From: Caprella mutica
Lineage: Eukaryota > Arthropoda > Malacostraca > Amphipoda > Caprellidae
Length of the DNA: 64,000 nucleotides
NCBI GenBank assembly: GCA_947561585.1
Contig: CANNZV010001112.1
Span: 43,334 to 107,333 of the forward strand
Direction of reading: 5' to 3'
Below are positions 24,051 through 36,013 of the stretch, in pieces. Under the pieces are notes generated by a model. It was not told the DNA's origin, did no database searches, and worked only from the letters and a program-made list of their open reading frames with translations. The number at the start of each line of letters is the position of its first letter. The first letter of the stretch is position 1. A program made the position numbers and the translations under genes.

Positions 24051-24575
24051 AGGACCTTTAAGGTCCGCCTCCTATTTTAGATTTTTATCATTATATATAG
24101 ATATAAGGAGCCATTTTAAGATGTTTTTCATGAATACCATTTGTTGTGGAAATCCTTAGTTTTAGAGCTATAGCACAATTATGTTTCCGGTAGGAATAAC
24201 ATTAATCTTGCATAAAACAAAATGCTATTCTGCCTCTTAGATTGTTGTGACATGAAATATTAGTAACATGAAACTATTGATGTAGTTCACTGTATCCGCT
24301 AGTTTGACGTACTGCACACTTCATGATCGTTTATTGACCCGGCAGGGTGATATATAGGTATTTAGGATACTATATCTTAAAGAAACTGAAAATGTACCTT
24401 TCCAGACCCCAAAACCTAACATAACCTATCAAATTTAATTGCGCTATATCTCTAAAACGAAGTATTTCCACAACAAATGGTAATCCTGAAAAATCTTAAA
24501 ATAGCTCTTTTTTTTAACTATATGTAGTATCAAAATGTTGAAAATCGGAGTCTGACCTAAAGCACAAATTTACTA
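24051..24575. mobile_element. Foldback element, family F, copy 1
   Basis: The left part reads GGTCCGCCTCCTATTTTAGA and, some 50 bases further in, CATTTGTTGTGG; the right part has the inverse CCACAACAAATGG and ends TGACCTAAAGCACAAATTTA. Long imperfect inverted arms enclose a variable middle. Copies lie at 31059-31610 and 34800-35263, and another end lies at 23466-23495. No coding frame. Confidence 0.7.
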
Positions 24576-24632
24576 CCATCTACTGTAGCACCTAATATCA
24601 ATGAGGTCCAAATGGTACTCGTGATTTAATAT

Positions 24633-24800
24633 AGGGTCACACAGGTAAATCGTGGCCCTTTAATGTTAAATTGTGGCCATCCCATTAGAGTCTAAAACAT
24701 TCTGAACAGAAATTACTTTAAAATGTTGCATAACTACCAAAAGAAGCGCAATGCATGCTATAATTAATTAATCAAGTTTTTAAATGGGCAGTACAGTCAT
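24633..24800. mobile_element. MITE family G, left half only
   Basis: It begins AGGGTCACACAGGTAAATCG and continues through CTAAAACATTCTGAAC, as in the full copy at 35479-35702, then loses similarity near 24800. A matching right half is at 26013-26097. Confidence 0.65.
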
Positions 24801-25159
24801 TTTTTGTTTAAACAATGTTAATATCAAAAGATTGCTAAGTAGGAATTAAAGTATTCGTGTAAAATTGCAATGCTTTTAATGGAAATGTATCATTTTATAT
24901 ATAATTAATTTCTTACCAAATGCTACTTGTAGATGGAGCCATCTTGTAAACAAACAAACTGAGACAAGTTTCTATCTAGATTTTAGGTAGCTCAAGTGAA
25001 AAGATGGCTTTATTTATAAAACTATGCCTTCTTGTCTTTGCGTCTTGTCATGCCTTCACCATTTTGACGGAAAAAATAATGGTTGATTACTGCATACATA
25101 AATTAATATGAAAACAACTTAAACATACTCAAGTACATACCACAGTACAGAGAATATAT

Positions 25160-25626
25160 AGTATCCCAGAGCTATAGGGGGGATATTACGCGTGTTCCGG
25201 TAGGCTGTGACGTCACATGTCAACAATGGTGCGTACGTTTGTACGTACAGTACAAACACAAAAGATGGCTGCAACTCACCCAACTTTCGTTAAATAACCA
25301 TTTCGGTAATATTTTTTTTAATTCCACATTACCGCATGCTATTATCCAATCTCTATAGTCATACGGAAGAAAATTAAAAAATGACTGATGAAATTGCTAC
25401 TGGTCTTTTTACACCCAAAATAGTAACAAATTTTTAGTCTTGAAGAAGACGATTTATTCAAGATAATTAGATCATTAGTCAGATCGGTCGCGTTGGCCGC
25501 CATCTTAATTTTCTATTCCACGTGACTCACAGCAATTCTGTTTACTATGACGTGACCTCTTGTTTACATACATGACGTCACAGCCTACCCAGAATAAATT
25601 TGAATAATACATGTAACTGGGGTACT
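25160..25626. mobile_element. Inverted-repeat element with TGACGTCA motifs in its arms
   Basis: The left arm has AGTATCCCAG and GGTAGGCTGTGACGTCAC; the right arm carries the inverse GTGACGTCA-type core (TGACGTCACAGCCTACCC) and CTGGGGTACT. TATA flanks both ends. The interior shows no coding frame. Each arm contains the palindrome TGACGTCA, the consensus CREB/ATF site. Confidence 0.7.
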
Positions 25627-25800
25627 ATACTATTCTGTTTACTATGTACATACCAATGAGTGCAAATGCTTCCGGTAGGTGTCGCTAATTTTGTTATATA
25701 CTTTATATATGAACATTTTATAAATAAACGAGCATTCAAATATTAAATATTCTGAATGAATTTAAAACCAATTTTAAGATAGTTTAATTTTGACTTTACT

Positions 25801-26008
25801 AGGGTAAAGCAGGTAAATTGCGGCCCACCTACTAACTGCGGCCACTAGCAACAGAAACATCATAGCTTCAAAACACTCGTTAAAAACCAAGTATTAAATT
25901 ATAGCATGCACTGCACTTATTTTGAAAACTTTGCAACATTTTAATGTAATTACGGTTCAGAATACCGCAATTAAAAATTAAAGGGCCGCAATTTACCTGT
26001 GTGACCCT
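25801..26008. mobile_element. MITE family G, full copy
   Basis: AGGGTAAAGCAGGTAAATTG at the left and CAATTTACCTGTGTGACCCT at the right are inverted ends of a 208-bp element. A right-half fragment (26013-26097) adjoins it. Confidence 0.8.
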
Positions 26009-26900
26009 ATCCCTTAACGAGCGTTTTGAAGCCATGATGTTTCTGTTGTTAGAGACCACAGTTAGTTAGTGTGCCGAAATTTACCTACTTGACTCTATGT
26101 TCCGTGTATGGATGCTGAACACAACACTAAAGATTAAAACTTCATTATAAATAATATTAAGAAAGCTATCTAGTACATACTTTACAGAGAGAAAATATGC
26201 CTGTATAAAAAGTAAACATAAAAATACCATGAACAAAAAGATAAACACGAGCACTGATTAATAATCGTTAGTCACACTAGTGCAATACAAGAACGTAAAG
26301 AGAGTTGATTAATTGCGTTGACGGTGTAACCTTTACGTGTATTTTACCTATTGTATTTATAAACTACATTGCCTATTAAGGGCATAATATTTCGGAAAAA
26401 AACTATTAATCATGATCAATTGATTTTACCTACAAATCGATGGGAAATTTATACTAAAACTGGGATGAATGAAAATATAAATCTAGACTACTCTATTTTC
26501 TTATAGATTTAAATTCAAAAAGATTTATCTCGATGTAAAGGAAACCGTTAAAGGGGCAGTATTTCAGGCTTTGTATTTGCATCTAATTACACACATACCA
26601 CTATTTTGCACATATATAAATAATAATACACAAACGTCGCTCTTAGTTCACTAAAAGTTCTATAATTTTTTCCAAGAAATTTGCACGTAAATAAAATTAA
26701 AGAAATTATAAAAAAAGTAATGAATCCATTCTTTCACTCTGCAGGAAGCTATACCTAATCTGTTTATATAAGGTTTCAAAGTCACTTCAAAAAGAACAGA
26801 GCCCTTTGGTGCGAAAATTTGTGTGCCTTTGAATTAAGAGAGTTCCGCAATAGAAAATATACGTGAAAATAACAATACTTTGGTGCCAAGTTATGAAATA

Positions 26901-27693
26901 CAGGCAAGCCTCGCATTAAGTACAACTCACTTTAACAAAAGTTGTAGTACTTATTTTAAGTCATGATTCGAAATAAGAACCGTTCGTAGACATAGAAAAC
27001 GGAGACATTTTTTGTGATTATTTCAAGGTAACTAAAAAAAACATTAAAATTATAATCCAGATGAGGTTATTTGAAGAAATTGGTTCAGAAATTCAACATG
27101 TCCTATTTAAGGGCAAATTCCATGTTATTGCACGGTTCCATATTTTCGAACACGTGAAAATCTTTATATAATAATCATTATTTGACTTTTATTTCAATTG
27201 GTATCCATGCTACCAATTAGAATGGAAGTTAAATAATAATTATAATATTTTCTTTTCTGACTTGTCCGTAATTGTAGAACCAACCAATAACTTGGAACTT
27301 AGTACCCTACTACCAAAAATATTTCATAGAGCATAAAACTGATGTTTGGTAAATGTAGCACAATAATTATAGAAATCTAAGTATCTATTAATTACTCAAC
27401 TATACTGAGTGAGAGTTAAGCTATGGATGGATTTTAAAATATTTAATAAATGCACGACTTTAAACTTTTTCATCACAGTCACAAACAATGAAACACTGTA
27501 TATTATTATTAATATGCTTATATAAGTAGTACTCTAATAACTCTAATACATATTTTCTTTCTATAACTCATAGAAAAAAATATATAGAATCGAGGAGTGA
27601 CAATTATAAATTTCTTGTTATTTTTATTCGCTTTAGTTACTGTTCCGTAACTAATCTGAGTCGTGATTTGGTAACTAAAGCGGGGGATGCCTG
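26901..27693. mobile_element. Non-autonomous pogo/Tigger element
   Basis: CAGGCAAGCCTCGCATTAAG (26901) and the right end CGGGGGATGCCTG (27693) are Tigger-like termini flanked by TA (26899-26900, 27694-27695). The stretch 26940-27260 matches, inverted, the 3' side of the pogo transposase remnant at 3300-3570, so this looks like a deletion derivative of that family. It contains an ATTGGTATCCATG foldback insertion. Confidence 0.8.
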
Positions 27694-28427
27694 TACTATG
27701 GAATCAGATTATAAAAATCATACGAGCACAATAGGACAATGCAGTGGTGCCTACTTATGGTATACTATAGATTAAGTTATCATATGAATACCATATAATC
27801 AAATCATTTTTGATAATTTTTCCTCTTTATATATTATTGCAACTATATTGAAATATTAAACTAAAAATAAATGACTCCAGGTAAACTTGAAGTATTGTGG
27901 AAGTTGTGTAATATAGGTCTGTTCAATAACCAGGATTTCAAAATTCCAGAAGACCTAGATTAACACCTACTTTCTGCGTACTAACTGTGACGGAGCACTG
28001 CAACGTTTCTCTACCTTTGGTAGAATTGCAGCTATTGATGATATAAATTATTAATTCAGTGCTTAGAAACTTACCAACATTCTTTAAGAGGACAGTAAAT
28101 TCACATTACAGGTAGTATTAATAACTTATTGATGAAGTATCATCGAATGTTCTAAATATGTAAATAACAATATGTAGAGGAAATATATTAAAAATTAAAT
28201 TGCTACAATAAGTTTATTTAACTTTAGTCTCTTGAAACAGTTGGAAATTCTTTAATTCAACAATGGGTGTCAAGTCTGCCTTAGAATAAAAATTAAATTA
28301 AATACAAGGTTATTCGAAAAGGCAAAGAAGTTTTGGAAAGTGGCTCTATAAACAAAGTCACCTACCACAATATCAACAAGCCACTGCAAATGACTAGACG
28401 ACTATATTCGATATCACCTGGAAAGTC

Positions 28428-28718
28428 TTTTCGGAACAAAAGACCATATCGATGACATTGAAAGGGAAACCAAATAAAAGATACTAGAAGACGCAGTCAG
28501 AGAGAATTAAAGTTTCTCCATGAATAAAATCGTCTACCACAGTTAATGACAATGCTCACGAATGCAAGAAAGCTACTCCATGAATGTGACTAAAAGGAAC
28601 TGTAGCACCGTAGGCTACATTCTCAGATGTAAAGAGAAAAATAATGAGGTGGTAATACCTAATTGAAGCCTACCTAATACCAAAACTAAAATCTTTTAGA
28701 TACAGAACATAGCCCAAG
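28428..28718. repeat. Dispersed repeat family, copy 2, left part
   Basis: Reads CGGAACAAAAGACCATATCG onward in parallel with 38660-38950. It is interrupted by the mariner element, and its end block resumes at about 29690-29826 (CAGCTTCAGGATAGAGCCCC). Confidence 0.65.
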
Positions 28719-28720
28719 TA

Positions 28721-29683
28721 CCGTAGGACTCAAAAAAAGTGGGCGAAAATAAAATCCCTTTAACTCAAAAACTAAACAATGTAAGAAAGGCAAATCCTGA
28801 AGTTTTGTTTAGTTTTTAGCAAATGTTCAAAATGTCCACCTTGTTGTTCAATACAAAGATCTATCCACTTCTTAAAATGATGGATTACTTTCGTTAAAGT
28901 CACTTGATCGATTGATGTGATTACTTCTTGAATGAATTGTTTTAATTCAGGAATGGACCTTGGATTGGATGACCTTTTGTTTAACAAATCCCCAAAGAAA
29001 ATAGTCCAAAGGCGAAAGGTCAGTTGATCTGGCTGGCCATGGAAACTCAGTACGCTGCGAGATAATGTTGTCTCCGAAGCGAATTCTCAACCATTCCAAT
29101 GCAGGCAAAGAAGTCTGGGAGGACGCGTCATCTTGCTGAAACCAAACAGAGGCTATTATCAACATTCATAATATTACTTAACATTTCAATGTAGGCTTCA
29201 CTTGTTACAGTGCGGGCATTCCCTGAGTTTGCATCTTCAAAAAAGTATGGGCCATAGATTCTATTCGCACTCACGCAACATCAAAAGGGAACCTTTCGGG
29301 AGTACAGCGGTTTCTGAATTACTTTCAAAACTACAGTAGCTAACGACATGGTTGCTTGTTCACAAAACCATCAAGATATATATGGGACTAGTCACTAAAC
29401 ACTATAGTGTTGACAGTTGTGTTCCTTGCTCTGTTACCGGATTAATTTGTTGACAAAAGTGCAGTCTTCGGGCATTGTCATCATGTGTGAGCGTTTGTGA
29501 CAACTGCATTTTGTAAAGAGTCAGTTTCAGATTTTTTCAAAGAATCCATTTTCTAAGAAAAAGTTTTGATTCATGAAATGAAACTTTATATTAAGCTCTT
29601 TTTAACAGTTGTTTCAAGTTGATATGTTAATTATTTTTGGAGTTATAGCGATTTATTTTTCGCCCACTTTTTGTGTCATACGG
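28721..29683 (-). mobile_element. Tc1/mariner-type element, internally deleted
   Basis: The ends CCGTAGGACTCAAAAAAAGT then GGGCGAAAATAAA (left) and, inverted, CCGTATGACACAAAAAGTGG then GCGAAAAATAAA (right) are flanked by TA on both sides (28719-28720, 29684-29685). It sits inside a copy of the dispersed repeat and encodes the transposase remnant at 28772-29290 on the minus strand. At 963 bp it lacks the DNA-binding half of a normal 1.2-1.3 kb element. Confidence 0.85.
28772..29290 (-). pseudogene. Tc1/mariner transposase fragment, catalytic part
   Basis: Minus-strand frames read FFEDANSGNARTVTSEAYIE, then VWFQQDDASSQTSLPALEWL, RIRFGDNIISQRTEFPWPAR and STDLSPLDYFLWGFVKQKV. The QQDDA and SPLDYFLWG blocks hold the second and third catalytic acidic positions of the DDE/D domain. 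The adjacent reading frames overlap around 28947-28987, showing a frameshift after FLWG, and the helix-turn-helix N-terminus is missing. It cannot encode an active enzyme. Confidence 0.85.
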
Positions 29684-30245
29684 TACTATCCTCCAAAATT
29701 CAAGCAGAGTAAAAAATGATAAAAATGGTAAAAATGAAAAAAAGATTCAAATTAACAGAACTCTGTGTCCAATGGACACCTTTTCTCCCTTTCACAACAA
29801 ACAGCTTCAGGATAGAGCCCCTGAGTGCTCGTAGTTGAAGAACTGTTTGTGAACTAAACTAAAAGAAATTTCAATAAGAAAAGGATAAAAAAAACATTGG
29901 TGAGCAGGTTAACACATTTAACAAAAAATAGTGTCTAGCTCATAAGTTGCTCGGATTGTTATAAAATCATATAGGAAACCTATTTAACAAAGTTTAACCT
30001 ATCAGGTACACTATACAACAAAAGTTAGAAAGTAGGATCGATTATCAAAAGACAATATCAAACTAAAACAATATAGATTAAAATCAATACACGAGAAAGA
30101 ACATTATAATATTAACTAAATTATCACCAATAATTCAAATAGTGAAATTACTATAAAGTCAAATTAATAAGGAATAGCATTTTTAGCAATTTGAAATTTC
30201 AGATCGCATGTCAGTCCTTTCAACAACAAACTAAACTGGCTAAAA

Positions 30246-30797
30246 TTAGATATTTCCTCTCATATTAAAAAATATAGCAGAATATAAAGGGCTCTGTTGC
30301 AGAATGTTGAAAAAGTTCTCCCGTGGAACTTCGTTCATAAGAAGCTGTATCAGAATAGATAGCAGATCTAATTCTTCCACATTATTTCTAATCAAATTAG
30401 TTATATGCACTAATGCACTGTCCAAATGATTTCTCATAAAAGCCAAAGTTTCCAGAACACGTTCGTCCAAGATATCAGATCCATCCATATCTAGCTGATC
30501 ACACAGGTAGTTAAAATTGTTAAGCCAGTATTGTACAATCAAAAGTTTATCTTCATCGTGGCCCGCTTCAGAGAGGATGGCTTCTATCAACTGCTCGACA
30601 GTATCGATAGACTTTGATAGCAAGAAAAGTCCTTTCAGTCCTTTGATAAATTTACTTCTTTCTCCTAAAGCCAAATGAAAATCGCACGCATATTCATACA
30701 GTCCCTTCAAAGAGTCCAAATTTACTTCTTTGATGTTGCAGAGCTTAGAAATACTTAGACCGTTAACGATCATGAGAGTAGGTATGGCGAGAGACAT
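30246..30797 (-). CDS. Unrecognised single-exon gene, paralogue B
   Basis: The frame encodes 183 residues, starting MSLAIPTLMIVNGLSISKL, and is a clear paralogue of the gene at 21862-22410 on the same strand about 8.4 kb away. Shared blocks are IKEVNLDSLKG, SKSIDTVEQLIEAI, LAFMRNHLD, PRENFF and SPLYSAIFFNMRGNI; roughly half of the aligned residues are identical by eye, with compensated indels near residue 78. It is predicted helical, without signal peptide or membrane segment. A TATTTATATA is placed about 110 bases upstream, like the TATA box of paralogue A. Flanking non-coding sequence on both sides is also similar, so the pair arose by duplication of a larger segment rather than by retroposition. 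Function unknown. Confidence 0.75.
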   Translation of the reverse strand: MSLAIPTLMIVNGLSISKLCNIKEVNLDSLKGLYEYACDFHLALGERSKFIKGLKGLFLLSKSIDTVEQLIEAILSEAGHDEDKLLIVQYWLNNFNYLCDQLDMDGSDILDERVLETLAFMRNHLDSALVHITNLIRNNVEELDLLSILIQLLMNEVPRENFFNILQQSPLYSAIFFNMRGNI

Positions 30798-30898
30798 CTT
30801 AATTAGATTAAGATTATTTGTAAAATTTTAAATAAAGTCCTTAATTAAATGCAAATCTGTAACTAAATTAATATGCATGGGTTATATTAGGGTTAAAT

Positions 30899-30910
30899 GT
30901 ATATAAATAT
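30899..30910 (-). promoter_or_regulatory. Likely TATA box of paralogue B
   Basis: TATTTATATA on the minus strand, at the position equivalent to the TATA box of paralogue A. Confidence 0.35.
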
Positions 30911-31058
30911 GCTCCTTTTAAGACAATTGCTTTTTCCTGAGTGGATCATATGAACTTTAACGTAATTTTAAAGGATTTAAAAAGTTCAGCAATATAGTGG
31001 TTAACAAACATAAAGTTAAGGCTGATTAAATCACAGATATGAAAATTTGAAAATCTTA

Positions 31059-31610
31059 GGTAAATTTGTGCTCTAAGTCCGCCTCTGATTGTAGACATTT
31101 TGACTCTTTATATAGGTAAAAGCAGCTATTTTAAGACGTTTACAGGAATACCATTTGTTGTGGAAAATATTAGTTTTAGAGATAGAGAGCAATAAAGTTT
31201 CCGATAGGTTTGGTTAAGTTTGGAGGTTTAGAAAGGTACATTTGCAGTTTATTTCTGATATTACATCACTTATATGTATATAAGGAGGCGTGCCTCTCCC
31301 CGAATCCCCTGCTGCCAGGTCATTCAACAATCCTGAAGTGTGCAGTAGTACAAACAAACTGATACTGACTGTTAACTCTATCAACTGTTTCATGTCACTA
31401 AGATTTCGTGTAAAAATAATCTGAAAGGCGGAAAAGACTAGTATTATCTGAAGGCCTAATGTTATTCCTACCGGAAACTTATTTGCGCTAAATCTCTAAA
31501 ACGAAGCATTTCAACGACAAATGGTATTCTTCAAAAAAGTCTTAAAGAGGCTCTTATCTACAAAAAGTGTTAAAATGTCGAAAATCGGAGTCTGACCTAA
31601 AGCAAAAAAA
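31059..31610. mobile_element. Foldback element, family F, copy 2
   Basis: The left arm starts GGTAAATTTGTGCTCTAAGT; the right arm ends CGGAGTCTGACCTAAAGCA. The inner blocks ACCATTTGTTGTGG and CGACAAATGGTATTC are inverted. The middle carries GGCGTGCCTCTCCCCGAATC, as in the 34.8 kb copy. Confidence 0.75.
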
Positions 31611-31784
31611 TATCAATCTTACAGACTACATATTGCGGTATTTGAGACTACAAGTAGGTAGGTAGTTTCAAATGAAGTTCAGTCGCCAACACCAGACCAC
31701 TCCGACAGGAAAGTTCACCTTTCACCATGTACCATTCAGGTAACGTGAAAGTCATGAGACTAAAAGTAACAACGGAGCAAGTAA

Positions 31785-34012
31785 AGACAACGGACCAGAA
31801 ATGAAGCTGGTAAAGATAACTGATCAGAAATGAAGCTGGTAAAGACAACGGACCAGAAATGAAGCTGGTAAAGACAACGGACCAGAAATGAAGCTGGTAA
31901 AGACAACGGACCAGAAATGAAGCTGGTAAAGACAACGGACCAGAAATGAAGCTGGTAAAGACAACGGACCAGAAATGAAGCTGGTAAAGACAACAGACCA
32001 GAAATGAAGCTGGTAAAGACAACAGACCAGAAATGAAGCATGGTAAAGACAACAGACCAGAAATGAAGCATGGTAAAGACAACAGACCAGAAATGAAGCA
32101 TGGTAAAGACAACAGACCAGAAATGAAGCATGGTAAAGACAACAGACCAGAAATGAAGCATGGTAAAGACGACAGACCAGAAATGAAGCATGGTAAAGAC
32201 GACAGACCAGAAATGAAGCTAGTAAAGACAACGGACCAGAAATGAAGCTAGTAAAGACAACGGACCAGAAATGAAGCTAGTAAAGACAACGGACCAGAAA
32301 TGAAGCTAGTAAAGACAACGGACCAGAAATGAAGCTAGTAAAGACAACGGACCAGAAATGAAGCTGGTAAAGATAACTGATCAGAAATGAAGCTGGTAAA
32401 GATAACTGATCAGAAATGAAGCTGGTAAAGACAACGGACCAGAAATGAAGCTGGTAAAGACAACGGACCAGAAATGAAGCTGGTAAAGACAACGGACCAG
32501 AAATGAAGCTGGTAAAGACAACGGACCAGAAATGAAGCTGGTAAAGACAACAGACCAGAAATGAAGCTGGTAAAGACAACAGACCAGAAATGAAGCTGGT
32601 AAAGACAACAGACCAGAAATGAAGCATGGTAAAGACAACAGACCAGAAATGAAGCATGGTAAAGACAACAGACCAGAAATGAAGCATGGTAAAGACAACA
32701 GACCAGAAATGAAGCATGGTAAAGACGACAGACCAGAAATGAAGCATGGTAAAGACGACAGACCAGAAATGAAGCATGGTAAAGACGACAGACCAGAAAT
32801 GAAGCTAGTAAAGACAACGGACCAGAAATGAAGCTAGTAAAGACAACGGACCAGAAATGAAGCTAGTAAAGACAACGGACCAGAAATGAAGCTAGTAAAG
32901 ACAACGGACCAGAAATGAAGCTAGTAAAGACAACGGACCAGAAATGAAGCTAGTAAAGACAACGGACCAGAAATGAAGCTAGTAAAGACAACGGACCAAA
33001 AATGAAGCTAGTAAAGACAACGGACCAGAAATGAAGCTAGTAAAGACAACGGACCAGAAATGAAGCTAGTAAAGACAACGGACCAGAAATGAAGCTAGTA
33101 AAGACAACGGACCAGAAATGAAGCTAGTAAAGACAACGGACCAGAAATGAAGCTAGTAAAGACAACGGACCAGAAATGAAGCTAGTAAAGACAACGGACC
33201 AGAAATGAAGCTAGTAAAGACAACGGACCAGAAATGAAGCTAGTAAAGACAACGGACCAGAAATGAAGCTAGTAAAGACAACGGACCAGAAATGAAGCTA
33301 GTAAAGATAACTGACCAGAAATGAAGCTAGTAAAGATAACGGACCAGAAATGAAGCTAGTAAAGACAACGGACCAGAAATGAAGCTAGTAAAGACAACGG
33401 ACCAGAAATGAAGCTAGTAAAGACAACGGACCAGAAATGAAGCTAGTAAAGACAACGGACCAGAAATGAAGCTAGTAAAGACAACGGACCAGAAATGAAG
33501 CTAGTAAAGACAACGGACCAGAAATGAAGCTAGTAAAGATAACTGACCAGAAATGAAGCTAGTAAAGATAACGGACCAGAAATGAAGCTAGTAAAGATAA
33601 CGGACCAGAAATGAAGCTAGTAAAGATAACGGACCAGAAATGAAGCTAGTAAAGATAACGGACCAGAAATGAAGCTAGTAAAGATAACGGACCAGAAATG
33701 AAGCTACTAAAGATAACTGACCAGAAAATAAGCTAGTAAAGTTAACGGACCAGAAAATAAGCTAGTAAAGTTAACGGACCAGAAAATAAGCTAGTAAAGT
33801 TAACGGACCAGAAAATAAGCTAGTAAAGTTAACGGACCAGAAAATAAGCTAGTAAAGTTAACGGACCAGAAAATAAGCTAGTAAAGTTAACGGACCAGAA
33901 AATAAGCTAGTAAAGTTAACGGACCAGAAAATAAGCTAGTAAAGATAACTGACCAGAAAATAAGCTAGTAAAGATAACTGACCAGAAAATAAGCTAGTAA
34001 AGATAACTGACC
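31785..34012. repeat. 29/30-bp minisatellite, about 76 copies
   Basis: The main unit is GAAGCTAGTAAAGACAACGG then ACCAGAAAT (29 bp). A block variant GAAGCATGGTAAAGAC... is 30 bp and keeps one frame open (MKHGKDNRPE repeats). Ordered variant blocks at 31800-32345 recur at about 32360-32930, a higher-order duplication of about 0.58 kb. The 3' end is made of AATAAGCTAGTAAAGTTAAC units. Single units reappear near 34252-34325. The open frames here are not genes. Confidence 0.95.
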
Positions 34013-34799
34013 ACAATATATTTTTCAGTTTTAAAAAATATTTGATCTATTATTTTATCAATATACAACCTCAAATGATATTAATGATTATACATTAATT
34101 TTGCATATTTTATAAATTGAAAGAATTGATAAGAAACGTGATCCATTTTGAAAAATGGAAAAAATCTTCTGCTTAAATCATTTGATGTAGTATCTAAGAT
34201 TCCAAAATTATGTTCTTATCCCAATTATTGGTCAAATATTTATAATTTAACCAAGTAAAGATGACTGACCAGAATTGAAGCTAGTAGCATAACAGACCAG
34301 AATTTAAACTAGTAAAGTTAACGGACCCTTGTCCGTCATCTTTACTTACTCCGTAACAACCAGTATTGACTGCACACACTCCGAAAATTAATCTTAAGAG
34401 CGTTCCTAACAAAAATTCAAGACTACAGTATACGAGTACTATCGTGTCATGCTAAAAGGAAGGAGTATTAGGAATTTAAACAAATATTAAAGTAATATTC
34501 TGTATTCACCAGAATAAATCACTCATCCAGCTAAAAGACGAACCTCTGAAAAAGTCTCCGAATAATAATAAAAAAAAAACAGCTAGAAACACACCACGTA
34601 TGGTAGGGCAAGATGATTGTAGCTACTTTCAATTAGAAACATCAAAAAAAATGTTTCAAACCAGTAAATTCAAAATCAAATTCATGCGGAATAATTTAAA
34701 AGCTATAATGTTAAACATGATATTACAATAATGTAGAGTATACGAAACTATACTAATATACTTTTTATTTTGTCTTCAACTTTCAATACAACATTATAA

Positions 34800-35263
34800 G
34801 GTAAATTTGTGCTTTAGGTCCCCCACAGATTTGTGATATTTTGATAATTAATATAGGTAAAATGAGCCATTTTAAGTTTGGGGATCTATAAAGTTAGTTT
34901 ATTTCAGATATAACACAAATAATCACAATACGTATATAGGGGGCGTGCCGCCCCCCGAGCCCCCCTGCAAGGCCATTAAACATTCATGTGTGCAGAACAA
35001 CAAACTAGCGGATACAGTGAACTACATTAACGGTTTCATGGCACCAAGATTTCATGTCACAAAAATCTAAAAGGCGGAAAAGCCTTGTGTGTTCTACAAA
35101 CTTAATGTTATTCCTACCAAAAATTTAATTGCGCTATATCTCGAAAACGAAGCACTTCCACAACAAATGGTATTCACGATATACTACTTAAAATGGCTCC
35201 TTTTACCTATATGAAGTATCAAAATATCAAAAATCGGTGGAAGACCTAAAGTACAAATTTACC
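34800..35263. mobile_element. Foldback element, family F, copy 3
   Basis: GGTAAATTTGTGCTTTAGGT at the left pairs with ACCTAAAGTACAAATTTACC at the right, the cleanest ends of the family. Inner inverted blocks are AAAATGAGCCATTTTAAG and TTAAAATGGCTCCTTTT. Confidence 0.85.
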
Positions 35264-35478
35264 CATTATAATACGTATACATAATGTTGGATAAAGAAGA
35301 ATATACTAGATTATAACCATAAGGATCTTCAGCTTAAACTAAATGGCCAGCTCTAAATCAATTCACACTTATCATCGTAATATGATTTTGTTTGAAAACT
35401 GTCAAATGATCAAAGTATAATAACCCTTTAGGTGTACCTACCTAAATATACCTACTGTCTACTGACGAGTAGCTATGT

Positions 35479-35702
35479 AGGGTTACACAGGTAAATTGCG
35501 GCCCTTTAATTTTTAATTGCTGCCCTCTCAAGAGAGCCTAAAACATTCTGAACCGAAATTACATTAAAATGTTACATACCTACCAAAAGAAGCGCAGCGT
35601 TAATTATTATTTATTAATAAAAGTTTTTAACGTGTTTCGAAGCTATGGTGTTTCTGTTGTTAGAGGCCGCAGTAGTGTGCCGCAATTTACCTGCTTGACC
35701 CT
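35479..35702. mobile_element. MITE family G, full copy
   Basis: AGGGTTACACAGGTAAATTG and CAATTTACCTGCTTGACCCT are inverted ends; internal CTCAAGAGAGCC is as in the other copies. Confidence 0.8.
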
Positions 35703-36013
35703 ACCAAGCAAGATAAACGTGGTGGAGAATCTGAACGTTCTAGATACTCGTTAATAATTTAGCAAGAGTTTTACTTTCTTTAGAACCATATATAAAGCTG
35801 GCAAAAAATGAAATAAAGAGTAAATGACTACAAAGGACTTGCCTAAATTGAGAAAGACTATTCCTCAATTTTTCGATTTTATAATGTTGGTAAAAGAAAG
35901 CATTTTTTATGAACTGGCGACCTTACTTGAATCGCCCGTTTTTATGCCTTTCTATTACCATAACTTAACTTGAAACTTGATATAGAAATAGTTTATAAAA
36001 AATACCTATACCA

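Noticed and set aside
31648..32831. Several overlapping 70-166 codon frames reading LPCFISGL or MKHGKDNRPE repeats
   Set aside because: They arise from the 29/30-bp minisatellite; adjacent units alternate frames because of the 29-bp period.
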